NCBI RefSeq assembly: GCF_000239295.1
Contig: NZ_JH417835.1
Span: forward strand, 13,203 to 77,202
Length of the DNA: 64,000 nt
From: Flavonifractor plautii ATCC 29863
Lineage (GTDB): Bacteria; Bacillota; Clostridia; Oscillospirales; Oscillospiraceae
Reading direction: 5' to 3'
Shown piece after piece: positions 41,986 to 50,679 of this stretch (its first letter is position 1; each line of letters starts with the position of its first letter). A program made the position numbers and the translations under genes. Under the pieces are notes generated by a model. That model was not told the DNA's origin. It saw only the letters and a list, made by a program, of their open reading frames with translations, and made no database searches.

Positions 41986-43056
41986 ATGCAGGAGCGGCTG
42001 AACCGGCTCTATGAGCAGTACGGCTACCGAAAATTCAAAATGTCCCGGTTTGAGGATTACGACCTCTACGCCCAGAACCGGGATTTTCTGCGGCAAGACC
42101 GCATTATCACCTTTACCGACGCCGACGGCGCCCTCAAGGCCCTCAAGCCGGACATCACCCTGTCCATCATGAAGAGCAACGGAGGAGACAGCGAAAAGGT
42201 GTACTACAACGAGAACGTCTGCCGGGAGGTGGGGGGCGCCTTCCGGGAGATCCTCCAGGTGGGGGTGGAGTCGGTGGGGCAGATTGACCCCTATGCCGAG
42301 GCAGAGGTCATCGCCTTGGCCGCCCGCTCCCTGGAGCAGCTCTCCCCGAAGTACGTGCTGGCTCTGTCCGACGTGAGCTTCGTGGGCAGCCTGCTGGACC
42401 AGATGGGGCTGTCCGCCCCCGTGCGGGGGAAGGTGCTGGGCCTCGTTGCCCGAAAGAACGTCCCAGGCTTGTGCGTCCTGGCGGAGCGGGGGGAGCTGAC
42501 CGGGGAGCAGGCTGACGGCCTGCGGGAGCTGGTGGAGCTGTACGCCCCTCTCAAGGAGGGGATTGGCCGGGTGGGGCGGCTGGCCAAGAGCAACGCCGCC
42601 TGGGAGGCCCTGCGGCAGCTCTCCCTCACCGCCGGACTGCTGGAGTCGTTTGGGCTGGAGGAGCGGGTGCGGCTGGATTTCTCCCTGGTGAACAGCATGG
42701 ACTACTACAATGGGGTGATCTTCCAGGGCTTTCTGCCCGGCCTCCACACCCCGGTGCTCTCCGGCGGGCGGTACGACAACCTGCCCCGTAAGATGGGCAA
42801 GCAGGTGGGGGCCATCGGCTTTGCCCTGTCCATGGGCTTGCTGGAGGAAAGGGCGGACGGCGGACGGTTTGACGCCGACGTGCTGCTCACCTATGGGCCC
42901 GACGCGGAGCTGGCCGGGCTGGCAGCCTTTGCCGAGGCCCTGCGGGCCTCCGGCCGCTCCGTCCGCTGTGAGCGGGCGGGGGGCTCCGCCCAGCTCCGCT
43001 GTCGGACTGAGCTGCGCTACCGCAGCGGCATGACACCGGAGGAGGTGGGACTATGA
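41986..43056 (+). CDS. hisZ: ATP phosphoribosyltransferase regulatory subunit
   Basis: 356 residues from ATG 41986. It is a histidyl-tRNA-synthetase-like protein with the class II fold (KFKMSRFEDYDLY, LKPDITLSIM, GGRYDNL, GAIGFALSM) but no tRNA-binding C-terminal domain. HisZ is required by short HisG and senses histidine. AAAGGGG lies 11 bp upstream. A TTG at 41980 is also in frame. Confidence 0.93.
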   Translation: MQERLNRLYEQYGYRKFKMSRFEDYDLYAQNRDFLRQDRIITFTDADGALKALKPDITLSIMKSNGGDSEKVYYNENVCREVGGAFREILQVGVESVGQIDPYAEAEVIALAARSLEQLSPKYVLALSDVSFVGSLLDQMGLSAPVRGKVLGLVARKNVPGLCVLAERGELTGEQADGLRELVELYAPLKEGIGRVGRLAKSNAAWEALRQLSLTAGLLESFGLEERVRLDFSLVNSMDYYNGVIFQGFLPGLHTPVLSGGRYDNLPRKMGKQVGAIGFALSMGLLEERADGGRFDADVLLTYGPDAELAGLAAFAEALRASGRSVRCERAGGSAQLRCRTELRYRSGMTPEEVGL

Positions 43057-43670
43057 TCAATGTGGCGCTGCCCAAGGGGCGGCTGGGGGAGAGGGCCTAC
43101 GAGGCCTTTGCCTCCGCCGGGTACGACTGCCCCGCGATTTTGGAGAAAAACCGCAGGCTGACCTTTGAAAACAGGGAGAAGGGAGTGCGGTATTTCTGGG
43201 TGAAGCCCTCCGACGTGAGCATCTATGTGGAGCGGGGGGCGGCCGACGTGGGGGTGGCCGGCCGGGATATCCTGCTGGAGTACGAGCCCGACGTGTACGA
43301 GCTGCTGGATCTGGGCATCGGCCGGTGCCGTATGTGCGTGGCCGGGCCAGAAAACTTCTACGACGCGCCCGGCCGAACCCTCCGGGTGGCCACCAAATTC
43401 CCCCACATCACGGCAGAGCACTACACGGCCAAGTCCCGCGACATCGACATCATCAAGCTCAACGGCTCCATCGAGCTGGCTCCCATCCTGGGCCTGTCCG
43501 ACGTGATTGTGGACATTGTAGAGACGGGCAAGACCCTGCTGGAAAACCACCTGGCGCCTTTGGAGACCATTGTGGACATCAGCGCGTGGCTGATCAGCAG
43601 CCGGGTGAGCTATCAATTCAAGCATCAGGAGATCGCCGCGATGCAGGCGGCCCTGGCGCGGAAGCTGTGA
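43053..43670 (+). CDS. hisG: ATP phosphoribosyltransferase, short form
   Basis: 205 residues, the short type that works with HisZ. It has INVALPKGRLGE, DVGVAGRDILLEY, VATKFPHITAEHY and the phosphate loop DVIVDIVETGKTL. It starts histidine synthesis by joining ATP and PRPP. It overlaps hisZ by 4 bp, matching their physical partnership. Confidence 0.96.
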   Translation: MINVALPKGRLGERAYEAFASAGYDCPAILEKNRRLTFENREKGVRYFWVKPSDVSIYVERGAADVGVAGRDILLEYEPDVYELLDLGIGRCRMCVAGPENFYDAPGRTLRVATKFPHITAEHYTAKSRDIDIIKLNGSIELAPILGLSDVIVDIVETGKTLLENHLAPLETIVDISAWLISSRVSYQFKHQEIAAMQAALARKL

Positions 43671-43677
43671 GGCGGTC

Positions 43678-44961
43678 ATGATCAAAATATATGATATCGA
43701 AACGCTGGAGGAGCGGGAGATCCTGTTCCGCGGCGGAAGCGGGGCGGACGTGTCCGCCCCGGTGGCGGAGATCCTCCGGGCCGTGCAGGAGCGGGGGGAC
43801 GCGGCCCTGCGGGAGTATACCCTCCGCTTTGACGGCGCAGCGCCGGACGCCCTGGCGGTGACGGCGGAGGAGGTGGACCAGGCGGCGGCGCAGGTGGAGC
43901 CGGCCTTCCTGGCCGTGCTGGAGGAGGCCGCGGAGCACATCCGGGCCTACCACGCCCGGCAGAAGCGGGAGAGCTTCGTGATGACCGAGCGGGAGGGCGT
44001 GGTGCTGGGCCAGCGGATCATCCCCTTGGCGCGGGTGGGTATCTATGTGCCCGGCGGCACCGCCGCCTACCCTTCCACCGTGCTGATGAATGCCATTCCC
44101 GCCCGGATCGCCGGAGTGGGGGAGATCATTATGGTGACGCCGCCGGGGCGGGACGGGGCGGTGAACCCCCACATCCTGGCTGCAGCCAAAATCGCCGGCG
44201 TGACCCGGATCTACAAGGTGGGCGGCGCCCAGGCGGTGGCCGCCCTGGCCTACGGCACCGGGACCATCCCTCAGGTGGACAAGATCGTGGGCCCCGGAAA
44301 CGCCTACGTGGCGGAGGCCAAGCGCCAGGTCTTCGGCCGGGTGAACATCGACATGATCGCCGGGCCCTCCGAGGTGCTGGTACTGGCCGACGGCCGCTCC
44401 AATCCCGCCTGGGTGGCGGCGGATCTGCTGAGCCAGGCGGAGCACGACCGGATGGCCGCCGCCGTGCTGGTCACTGACTCCCGCCCCCTGGCCGAGGCGG
44501 TGGCTCATGAGCTGGAGCGGCAGTTGGCCGCCCTGCCCCGGGCAGAGACCGCCCGGGCCTCCCTGGAGGCCAACGGCAAGCTCATCGTCTGCCGGGATCT
44601 CCGGGAGGGCATCGCGGTAGCCAACCGCATCGCCCCGGAGCACCTGGAGCTGTGCGTGGACAACCCCTTCGACTACCTGGGGGAGATTCAGAACGCCGGC
44701 TCCGTCTTCCTGGGCCGTTATAACCCGGAGCCCATGGGGGACTACTTTGCCGGGCCCAACCACACTCTGCCTACCATGGGCACCGCCCGGTTCTACAGTC
44801 CCCTGTCGGTGGATGACTTCGTAAAGAAGTCCCAGTTCAGCTACTACACCCGGGACGCCCTGGCCAGGGACTACCGGAAGGTGAGCCTGTTCGCCCGCAA
44901 GGAGGGCCTGGACGCCCACGCCAGGGCGGTGGATATCCGGTTTGAGGGGGGAGAGGCATGA
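43678..44961 (+). CDS. hisD: Histidinol dehydrogenase
   Basis: 427 residues (HisD about 430). It has the zinc and catalytic motifs YVPGGTAAYPSTVLM, KIVGPGNAYVAEAKR, DMIAGPSEVLVLAD, LSQAEHD, NRIAPEHLEL and NHTLPTMGTARF. It oxidises histidinol to histidine in two NAD+ steps. GAGGCGG precedes ATG 43678. Confidence 0.97.
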   Translation: MIKIYDIETLEEREILFRGGSGADVSAPVAEILRAVQERGDAALREYTLRFDGAAPDALAVTAEEVDQAAAQVEPAFLAVLEEAAEHIRAYHARQKRESFVMTEREGVVLGQRIIPLARVGIYVPGGTAAYPSTVLMNAIPARIAGVGEIIMVTPPGRDGAVNPHILAAAKIAGVTRIYKVGGAQAVAALAYGTGTIPQVDKIVGPGNAYVAEAKRQVFGRVNIDMIAGPSEVLVLADGRSNPAWVAADLLSQAEHDRMAAAVLVTDSRPLAEAVAHELERQLAALPRAETARASLEANGKLIVCRDLREGIAVANRIAPEHLELCVDNPFDYLGEIQNAGSVFLGRYNPEPMGDYFAGPNHTLPTMGTARFYSPLSVDDFVKKSQFSYYTRDALARDYRKVSLFARKEGLDAHARAVDIRFEGGEA

Positions 44962-45587
44962 TCGCCATCATCGACTACGGGGTGGGCAACCTGTTCTCCC
45001 TCAAGAGCTCCCTGGCGGCCATCGGCCGGGAGGCCGTGGTCACCGGGGACCGAGCGGTCCTCCGGGCGGCCAGCCACGTGATCCTCCCCGGCGTGGGGGC
45101 TTTCGGCGACGCGGCGGCCCGGCTGCGGGCCGTCGGCATGGCGGAGGCGGTACTGGAGGCCGCTGCCGCAGGCAAGCCCGTCCTGGGCATCTGCCTGGGG
45201 ATGCAGCTCCTCCTGGAGCGCTCCTTTGAGTACGGGGAGCACCCCGGCCTGGGCCTCATTCCGGGGGAGGTGCGCCCCATCCGGGACGTGATTCCGGCGG
45301 GGCTGGCCGTGCCCCACATGGGCTGGAACGCCCTCCGCTTCCCGGCGGAGCGGCCCCGCAGCCCCATTTTCGCGGCTCTGGAGGAGGGGGAGCACGTCTA
45401 TTTCGTCCACTCCTACGCGGGCTTTGCCTGCGGAGAGGGGCTCACCGCCTGGACCGAGTACGGCGCGCCTCTGACGGCGGCGGTGCAGAGAGGAAACGTG
45501 TACGGAACCCAGTTCCACCCGGAGAAGAGCGGGGATGTGGGACTGCGGATTCTCAAGGCATTCTGCGGATTGGAGGGTGAAGCATGA
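44958..45587 (+). CDS. hisH: Imidazole glycerol phosphate synthase, glutaminase subunit
   Basis: 209 residues. Class I glutamine amidotransferase with the nucleophile Cys in GICLGMQLLLE (about residue 79), VPHMGWN, and the His/Glu pair in GTQFHPEKSG. It supplies ammonia to HisF. It overlaps hisD by 4 bp. Confidence 0.96.
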   Translation: MIAIIDYGVGNLFSLKSSLAAIGREAVVTGDRAVLRAASHVILPGVGAFGDAAARLRAVGMAEAVLEAAAAGKPVLGICLGMQLLLERSFEYGEHPGLGLIPGEVRPIRDVIPAGLAVPHMGWNALRFPAERPRSPIFAALEEGEHVYFVHSYAGFACGEGLTAWTEYGAPLTAAVQRGNVYGTQFHPEKSGDVGLRILKAFCGLEGEA

Positions 45588-46297
45588 TTCTGCTTCCGGC
45601 TATTGATCTCTATGAGGGAAAGGTAGTCCGCCTGACCAGGGGGGACTACAGCCGGATGACGGTCTACCGGGAGGACCCTCTGGACCAGGCGAGGGAGTTT
45701 GAGGCCGCCGGGGCGGCCTGGCTCCACACCGTGGATCTGGAGGGGGCCAGGGACGGCGCCACCCCCAATTTCCGGGTGGTAGCGGAGCTCTGCCGGTCCA
45801 CCGGCCTACAGGTGGAGGTGGGCGGCGGCATCCGCACGCTGGAGGCCGTGGCCCGCTACCTGGACGCGGGGGCGGCGCGGGTGATCCTGGGCACTGCCGC
45901 CGTCACCGACCCCGTTTTTCTCCGGACCGCACTGGACCGCTTCGGAGATCGGGTGGCGGTGGGGGTGGATCTGAAGGACGGGGCCATCGCTATCCAGGGC
46001 TGGCGGGAGACCGCTCCAGAGCCGGCGGAGGCCTTCTTCCAGCGCCTGGTGGACTGGGGGGTGCGGACCGTCATCTGCACCGATGTCTCCCGGGACGGTA
46101 TGCTGGGGGGGACCAACGTGGCGCTGTACCAGTCCCTGGCGGAGCGGCTTCCCCTGCAGCTCATCGCCTCTGGCGGCGTGTCCTCCCTGGAGGAGTTGAG
46201 GCGGCTGAAGGCGCTGGGCCTGTACGGCGCGATTCTGGGCAAGGCCCTTTACACCGGGGCCCTGTCGCTGCGCGACGCCCTGGGGGAGGTGGAGTGA
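45584..46297 (+). CDS. hisA: Phosphoribosylformimino-5-aminoimidazole carboxamide isomerase
   Basis: 237 residues, (beta/alpha)8 barrel. It has ILLPAIDLYEGKVVRL with Asp8, VGGGIRT, GVDLKDG with the second Asp, and TDVSRDGML, plus the phosphate loop IASGGVSS. It shares the duplicated half-barrel pattern with HisF. Overlaps hisH by 4 bp. Confidence 0.96.
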   Translation: MILLPAIDLYEGKVVRLTRGDYSRMTVYREDPLDQAREFEAAGAAWLHTVDLEGARDGATPNFRVVAELCRSTGLQVEVGGGIRTLEAVARYLDAGAARVILGTAAVTDPVFLRTALDRFGDRVAVGVDLKDGAIAIQGWRETAPEPAEAFFQRLVDWGVRTVICTDVSRDGMLGGTNVALYQSLAERLPLQLIASGGVSSLEELRRLKALGLYGAILGKALYTGALSLRDALGEVE

Positions 46298-46298
46298 C

Positions 46299-47057
46299 AT
46301 GGTGACCAAGCGTATCATCCCCTGCCTGGATGTACGGGACGGACGGGTGGTAAAGGGAGTCAATTTTCAGGGGCTCCGGGACGTGTCCGACCCGGTGGCT
46401 CTGGCGGAGCACTACTCCCGCTCCGGTGCCGACGAGCTGGTGTTCTACGACATCACTGCGTCCCATGAGGGGCGGAAGCTCTTTACCGATATTCTGACCA
46501 AGGTGGCCTCCGCCATTTTCATCCCCCTCACCGTGGGGGGCGGCATCCGGGGGCTGGACGACTTCGAGCGGGTGCTGGCCTGCGGGGCGGACAAGGTTTC
46601 GGTCAACTCCGGGGCTGTCCGGAACTCCGCTCTCATCGGGGAGGCGGCCAGGCGGTACGGCGACCAGTGCGTGGTGCTGTCGGTGGACGTGAAGCGGGTG
46701 GACGGGAGCTACCACGTATTTCTGAACGGCGGCCGGGTGGACACCGGACTGGATGCCCTGGAGTGGGTGCGCCGGGGAGTGGACGCCGGGGCCGGCGAGG
46801 TGGTGGTCAACTCCATGGACACCGACGGGGTGAAGGGCGGCTTCGATGTGGAGCTGCTGAGGGCCGTAAGCCGGGCGGTGTCCGTGCCGGTGGTGGCCTC
46901 CGGCGGCGCAGGGAGCGCCGCCGACTTCGCGGCCCTGTTCCGCGCCCTGCCGGAGCTGTCCGCCGGGCTGGCGGCCAGTATTTTCCACTTCGGCGAGGTG
47001 ACCATACCTGCGCTGAAGCGGGTACTGGCGGAGGAAGGGGTGTGCGTGCGGCTGTGA
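46299..47057 (+). CDS. hisF: Imidazole glycerol phosphate synthase, cyclase subunit
   Basis: 252 residues. Barrel enzyme with [19 protein letters not shown] (catalytic Asp11), [20 protein letters not shown] with the second Asp region, [13 protein letters not shown] and VASGGAGS. It closes the imidazole ring. It follows hisA by one base. Confidence 0.97.
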   Translation: MVTKRIIPCLDVRDGRVVKGVNFQGLRDVSDPVALAEHYSRSGADELVFYDITASHEGRKLFTDILTKVASAIFIPLTVGGGIRGLDDFERVLACGADKVSVNSGAVRNSALIGEAARRYGDQCVVLSVDVKRVDGSYHVFLNGGRVDTGLDALEWVRRGVDAGAGEVVVNSMDTDGVKGGFDVELLRAVSRAVSVPVVASGGAGSAADFAALFRALPELSAGLAASIFHFGEVTIPALKRVLAEEGVCVRL

Positions 47058-47392
47058 TTGATGTGCAGACGCTGAAATTTGACGAGAAGGGGCTCATACC
47101 CGCCATTGTGCAGGATGCGGAGACGGGGAGGGTGCTCACCCTGGCCTACATGAACCGGCAGTCCCTGGCCATTTCCCTGGAAAAGGGCCTGACCTGCTTC
47201 TGGTCCCGTTCCCGGCAGGAGCTGTGGCTTAAGGGGGAAACCAGCGGCAATTACCAGCACATTGTGGAGCTGCGGGCCGACTGTGACCGGGACGCCCTCC
47301 TGATCCGGGTGCGGAAGGAGGGGCCGGCCTGCCACCTGGGCACCGACTCCTGCTTCGACGGAGCGGTATTCTTTGCAAGGGAGGAGAGATGA
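47054..47392 (+). CDS. hisI: Phosphoribosyl-AMP cyclohydrolase
   Basis: 112 residues from GTG 47054, which overlaps the hisF stop (GTGA); GTG 47063 is a possible alternative. It has [17 protein letters not shown] and the metal residues in DCDRDALL and CHLGTDSCF. It hydrolyses phosphoribosyl-AMP. It is separate from HisE, not fused as in enterobacteria. Confidence 0.93.
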   Translation: MIDVQTLKFDEKGLIPAIVQDAETGRVLTLAYMNRQSLAISLEKGLTCFWSRSRQELWLKGETSGNYQHIVELRADCDRDALLIRVRKEGPACHLGTDSCFDGAVFFAREER

Positions 47393-47393
47393 C

Positions 47394-47729
47394 ATGGACG
47401 AGCAGTTCAGCTATGAGGGGCTCTACCGCCTGCTGGAGGAGCGCCGGGCCAAGCGGCCGGAGGGCTCCTATACCACCTACCTGTTTGAAAAGGGCCTGGA
47501 CAAGATTTTGAAAAAGGTGGGCGAGGAGTGCACCGAGGTTATCATCGCGGCCAAGGACCGGGATCACAAGGAGACGGTCTATGAGCTGGCGGATCTGGCG
47601 TACCATGTTCTGGTGCTGATGGTGGAGGCGGGGATCTCCCTGGACGAGGTGAGGGCCGAGCTGGCCGGCCGCCACGTCATCGACCACAAGGTGAAGCAGG
47701 AGAAGATGGCCTCCGACCAGGCGGAGTGA
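47394..47729 (+). CDS. hisE: Phosphoribosyl-ATP diphosphatase
   Basis: 111 residues. MazG-like all-helical fold with [21 protein letters not shown] and the E-E-x-x-E/ELADLAYH metal residues. It removes pyrophosphate from phosphoribosyl-ATP. ATG 47394 lies behind GGAGGAGAG. Last gene of the operon, before a strong terminator. Confidence 0.95.
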   Translation: MDEQFSYEGLYRLLEERRAKRPEGSYTTYLFEKGLDKILKKVGEECTEVIIAAKDRDHKETVYELADLAYHVLVLMVEAGISLDEVRAELAGRHVIDHKVKQEKMASDQAE

Positions 47730-47752
47730 GGAGAATTTGCACACAGAGCGAA

Positions 47753-47789
47753 GGAGCCCCTGGAGCCGCAAAGCGGCTCCAGGGGCTCC
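47753..47789. terminator. Terminator of the histidine operon
   Basis: A perfect 17-bp GC-rich stem (47753-47769 with 47773-47789) with an AAA loop, then GGTTCATTT. It lies between convergent hisE and the rRNA methyltransferase. Confidence 0.8.
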
Positions 47790-47792
47790 GGT

Positions 47793-48620
47793 TCATTTGT
47801 ACCGGCCCAACTGCCAGAAGGCCACGGCGCTGGCCGCCGCCACGTTAAGGGAATCCACGCCGCGGGCCATGGGGATGCAAACTGTATAGTCGCAGTGGGC
47901 CACCGTTCGGGGGGAAAGGCCGTCTCCCTCGGTGCCCAGGACGATGGCCAGCTTTTCTGCGGACACCAGCCGGGAGTCCTCGATGGAGAGGGCTTCGAGG
48001 CTCAGGGCCATGGCGGCGGTCTGAAAGCCCAGGGCCCGCAGACGGGCAAGTCCCGGCTGGGGCCAGTCGGCGGAGCGCGCCCCGATATAGGTCCACGGGA
48101 TCTGGAACACGGTGCCCATGCTGACCCGCACCGCCCGGCGATGGAGGGGGTCGCAGCAGGTGGGAGTGACCAGCACCCCGTCCATGTGGAGGGCTGCCGC
48201 CGAGCGGAAGATGGCCCCCACGTTGGTGGGGTCCACGATGCCCTCCAGCACGGCCACCCGCCTGGCGCCGGCGCACAGTTCCTCCACGGCGGGCAGGGAG
48301 GGGCGGCGCATAGCGCACAGTACCCCGCGGGTCAGCTCGTAGCCCGTCAGGGCGGCCAGGGTGTCCCGGCCGGCAGTGTAGAGGGGCACGTCCCCGCAGC
48401 GGGCGAGGATGTCCCGGGCGGGGCCCTCCAGTTGGCGGCGCTCCATCAGCAGGGAAACGGGCTCATATCCGGCGTCCAGGGCGTGGCCGACTTTGGGGCT
48501 CTCCGCGATGAACAGGGCCCTCTCCGGCGCGCGGCGGCTGCGGAGCTGGGCCTCGGTCAGGCGGGCGAATACGTCCAGTTCGGGGGCGGAGAGGTCGGTG
48601 ATCTCAATAATGTGGGGCAT
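47793..48620 (-). CDS. TrmH/SpoU-family RNA 2'-O-methyltransferase
   Basis: 275 residues. The C-terminal SPOUT domain has the three SpoU motifs: LEGIVDPTNVGAIFRSAAA, VLGTEGDGLS and IPMARGVDSLNVAAASAVAFWQ. The N-terminal part is an L30e-like RNA-binding domain. It methylates a ribose in rRNA or tRNA; the exact site cannot be read. ATG 48620 follows AAGCGAGGTG and is better than the GTG at 48629. Confidence 0.9.
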   Translation of the reverse strand: MPHIIEITDLSAPELDVFARLTEAQLRSRRAPERALFIAESPKVGHALDAGYEPVSLLMERRQLEGPARDILARCGDVPLYTAGRDTLAALTGYELTRGVLCAMRRPSLPAVEELCAGARRVAVLEGIVDPTNVGAIFRSAAALHMDGVLVTPTCCDPLHRRAVRVSMGTVFQIPWTYIGARSADWPQPGLARLRALGFQTAAMALSLEALSIEDSRLVSAEKLAIVLGTEGDGLSPRTVAHCDYTVCIPMARGVDSLNVAAASAVAFWQLGRYK

Positions 48621-48634
48621 GGCGTTCACCTCGC

Positions 48635-49165
48635 TTATTCTTGCTTGCCTTCATTATACCGCCGTCCGGGCGGAAGGGCAACGGAAAACAGCCGCGCCGC
48701 CTCCCAACATGGGAGGCGGCGCGTGGGGTACAGGAGCATCCCGGCAAAGCACTGGCAGGCCAGAAACAGGATGCCGGCGGTGACCAGGGGGGCCAGCCGT
48801 CCGGATGGGCCGGAGGCGAGGCGCTCCCGCAGGGAGGTAAACAGGAAGGTTAGAGCGCCGAAGGCCGCGCCGCCCACCACGGCAAAGCGCACGGCCTCTG
48901 TCCCGGCGGTGAGCCCGGCGGCCCAGGGGAGCAGGCCGAAGGTGAGGGCGCCCAGCAGGAGAGTAAGCCCCCAGTTCCGGCGGGGAACGCCCTTGGAGAG
49001 ATAGGCCTCTGCGGCCAGGGCCAGCAGGGAGCAGGCCGCCGCCGCGGGCAGGCCCACGGCAGGGAGCACGGCGGCGGGCAGGAAGACGCGGTAAAGAACC
49101 GCCGCCAGGCAGCCCAAGCCCACCACGGCGGCCAGGGCGGTATTCAGAGTATATTTCTCTTGCAT
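48635..49165 (-). CDS. Membrane protein of the Rnf-like operon, unknown family
   Basis: 176 residues with 4-6 membrane spans (about 8-30, 33-55, 65-85, 88-110, 125-150). It lacks the Cys and acidic motifs of RnfA or RnfE and shows no FMN or Fe-S motif. It follows rnfG by 3 bp and so is co-transcribed. It may replace a missing membrane subunit or be an accessory. I cannot name a family. Confidence 0.6.
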   Translation of the reverse strand: MQEKYTLNTALAAVVGLGCLAAVLYRVFLPAAVLPAVGLPAAAACSLLALAAEAYLSKGVPRRNWGLTLLLGALTFGLLPWAAGLTAGTEAVRFAVVGGAAFGALTFLFTSLRERLASGPSGRLAPLVTAGILFLACQCFAGMLLYPTRRLPCWEAARLFSVALPPGRRYNEGKQE

Positions 49166-49168
49166 GGC

Positions 49169-49708
49169 TTAACCTCCCCACTCGGTTGCGCTGGAGCTGA
49201 CGTCCGCGCCGGTGACAAAGGCGGAGGCGGAGTTGACCGCCTTGACCACCGCCTTGGAGGTGACGGTGGCGCCGGTGAGGGCGTCCACGTTGTCCCCTAC
49301 GGCCAGCTCGCCCCGGCTCCAGACGAGCTGGGAGAGAAAGCCTGCGTCGGACAGGGCTTCCGCCCCAAGGCCGAAGGTCTCCTCCATCTCCCGCACCACC
49401 GCACCCACCACGGCGCCGTCAAAGTCCACGGCCACCAGCATGGTGATATCTCCGGCGTAGCCGGCGGTGACGGTCTCGAGAATATAGCCGGTGGACCCCC
49501 GGTGGACAGCGGCGATGGCGGTGTCCTCACCGTTGTAGGCCTCCTCGGTGAAGGGAGCGCCGCCGGGGAGCAGGGTGTCGAAGAGCCTGGCCTGTTCGGC
49601 TGCGGCGTTCTCCGCCGCCGTGGGGGCCAGTCCCGCCGAAAGGGCCAACAGGAGCACAAAGACGGCGGCCAACACGGCCACGGGCTTGATCAGGGCTTTC
49701 ACATTCAT
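49169..49708 (-). CDS. rnfG: RnfG-like FMN-binding subunit
   Basis: 179 residues from ATG 49708. One N-terminal membrane anchor (about 5-28) is followed by an extracytoplasmic FMN_bind domain. The covalent flavin site lies in VDALTGATVTSKAVV, where the second Thr of GATVT is the expected attachment residue; the usual Ser before GAT is Thr here. It carries electrons across or outside the membrane. The ApbE encoded upstream would attach the flavin. It overlaps rnfD by 4 bp. Confidence 0.88.
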   Translation of the reverse strand: MNVKALIKPVAVLAAVFVLLLALSAGLAPTAAENAAAEQARLFDTLLPGGAPFTEEAYNGEDTAIAAVHRGSTGYILETVTAGYAGDITMLVAVDFDGAVVGAVVREMEETFGLGAEALSDAGFLSQLVWSRGELAVGDNVDALTGATVTSKAVVKAVNSASAFVTGADVSSSATEWGG

Positions 49709-50679
49709 CCGGCCTTTCCTCCTCTCACAGCGCCGAAGCGCACCGGCGGCAGGGCCTTGTCCAGCGCCCAGGCGCAGGCGTTCATCAGCAGAATGGCGTA
49801 GGTGACCCCCTCCGGGTAGAGCCCGAAGTAGCGGAACAGCACGGTCAGCGCGCCGCACCCCACGCCGTAAACCAATTGGGCCGCGGGCAGGGCGGGGGAG
49901 GTGGCGTAGTCGGTGGCCATGAACAGGGCGCCCAGCATCACACCGCCGCCCAGCAGGCTGTAGAGCATCCAGGCAACGGGGTCCTCCCCCTTATAAAATA
50001 CCAGGGTGAGGAAGGCTACAGTGCCCAGGTAGGCGGCGGGGATACGCCAGGAGATGACCTTCCGCCCAAGCAGGATGGCACCGCTGATCAGCAGGGCCAG
50101 GGCGGAAACCTCTCCGATGCAGCCGCCAATGTTCCCCAGGAGCATGTCGGCCGGGGAGGCCGCGGGCAGGGCGGGCATCACCATGTCGTGGAGAGGGGTG
50201 GCGGCGCTCACCACATCGGCGGTGGAGCCGAAGAGGGGCAGCTCCGCCCCGGCGGGGGCGTAGCGTACCAGCCAGGCGGGCCACAGCAGCATCAGGAAGG
50301 CCCGGGCGGCCAGCGCGGGGTTGAAGATGTTCTGGCCCAGGCCGCCGGACAGGCCCTTGACCACTACAATGGCGAATACGCCGCCCACCGCCGCCAGCCA
50401 GTAGGGGGCAGTGGCGGGGAGGGTGAGGGCCAGCAGCAGCCCGGTGACGGCGGCGGAGCCGTCCGCAATCGAGCCGGGGGACTTGGTGACGGCCCGGAAG
50501 GCCCACTCGGAGGCCACGCAGGAGGCCACGCTCACCAGGGTTAGCAGCAGGGCCCGGAGACCGAAGAACCATACCCCGGCCGCCAGGGTGGGCAGCAGGG
50601 CGAGGAGCACCGTGCCCATCAGGCGGCGGGTGGTCTCCCCGCTGCGGATGTGGGGGGAGGAGGATGTGATCAGCTTCAC
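49705..50679 (-). CDS. rnfD: RnfD-like membrane flavoprotein
   Basis: 324 residues from GTG 50679, behind AAGGAGGG. About 9-10 membrane spans. The NQR2/RnfD family motif GLGQNIFNPALAARAFLMLLWP is present, and the flavinylation Thr lies in VSAATPLHDM. It passes electrons from RnfC to RnfG through the membrane. Both ends overlap neighbouring genes by 3-4 bp. Confidence 0.92.
   Translation of the reverse strand: MKLITSSSPHIRSGETTRRLMGTVLLALLPTLAAGVWFFGLRALLLTLVSVASCVASEWAFRAVTKSPGSIADGSAAVTGLLLALTLPATAPYWLAAVGGVFAIVVVKGLSGGLGQNIFNPALAARAFLMLLWPAWLVRYAPAGAELPLFGSTADVVSAATPLHDMVMPALPAASPADMLLGNIGGCIGEVSALALLISGAILLGRKVISWRIPAAYLGTVAFLTLVFYKGEDPVAWMLYSLLGGGVMLGALFMATDYATSPALPAAQLVYGVGCGALTVLFRYFGLYPEGVTYAILLMNACAWALDKALPPVRFGAVRGGKAG

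Noticed and set aside
41986-43056. Histidyl-tRNA synthetase
   Set aside because: It lacks the anticodon-binding domain, sits in the histidine operon and overlaps short-form hisG, so HisZ is the right call.
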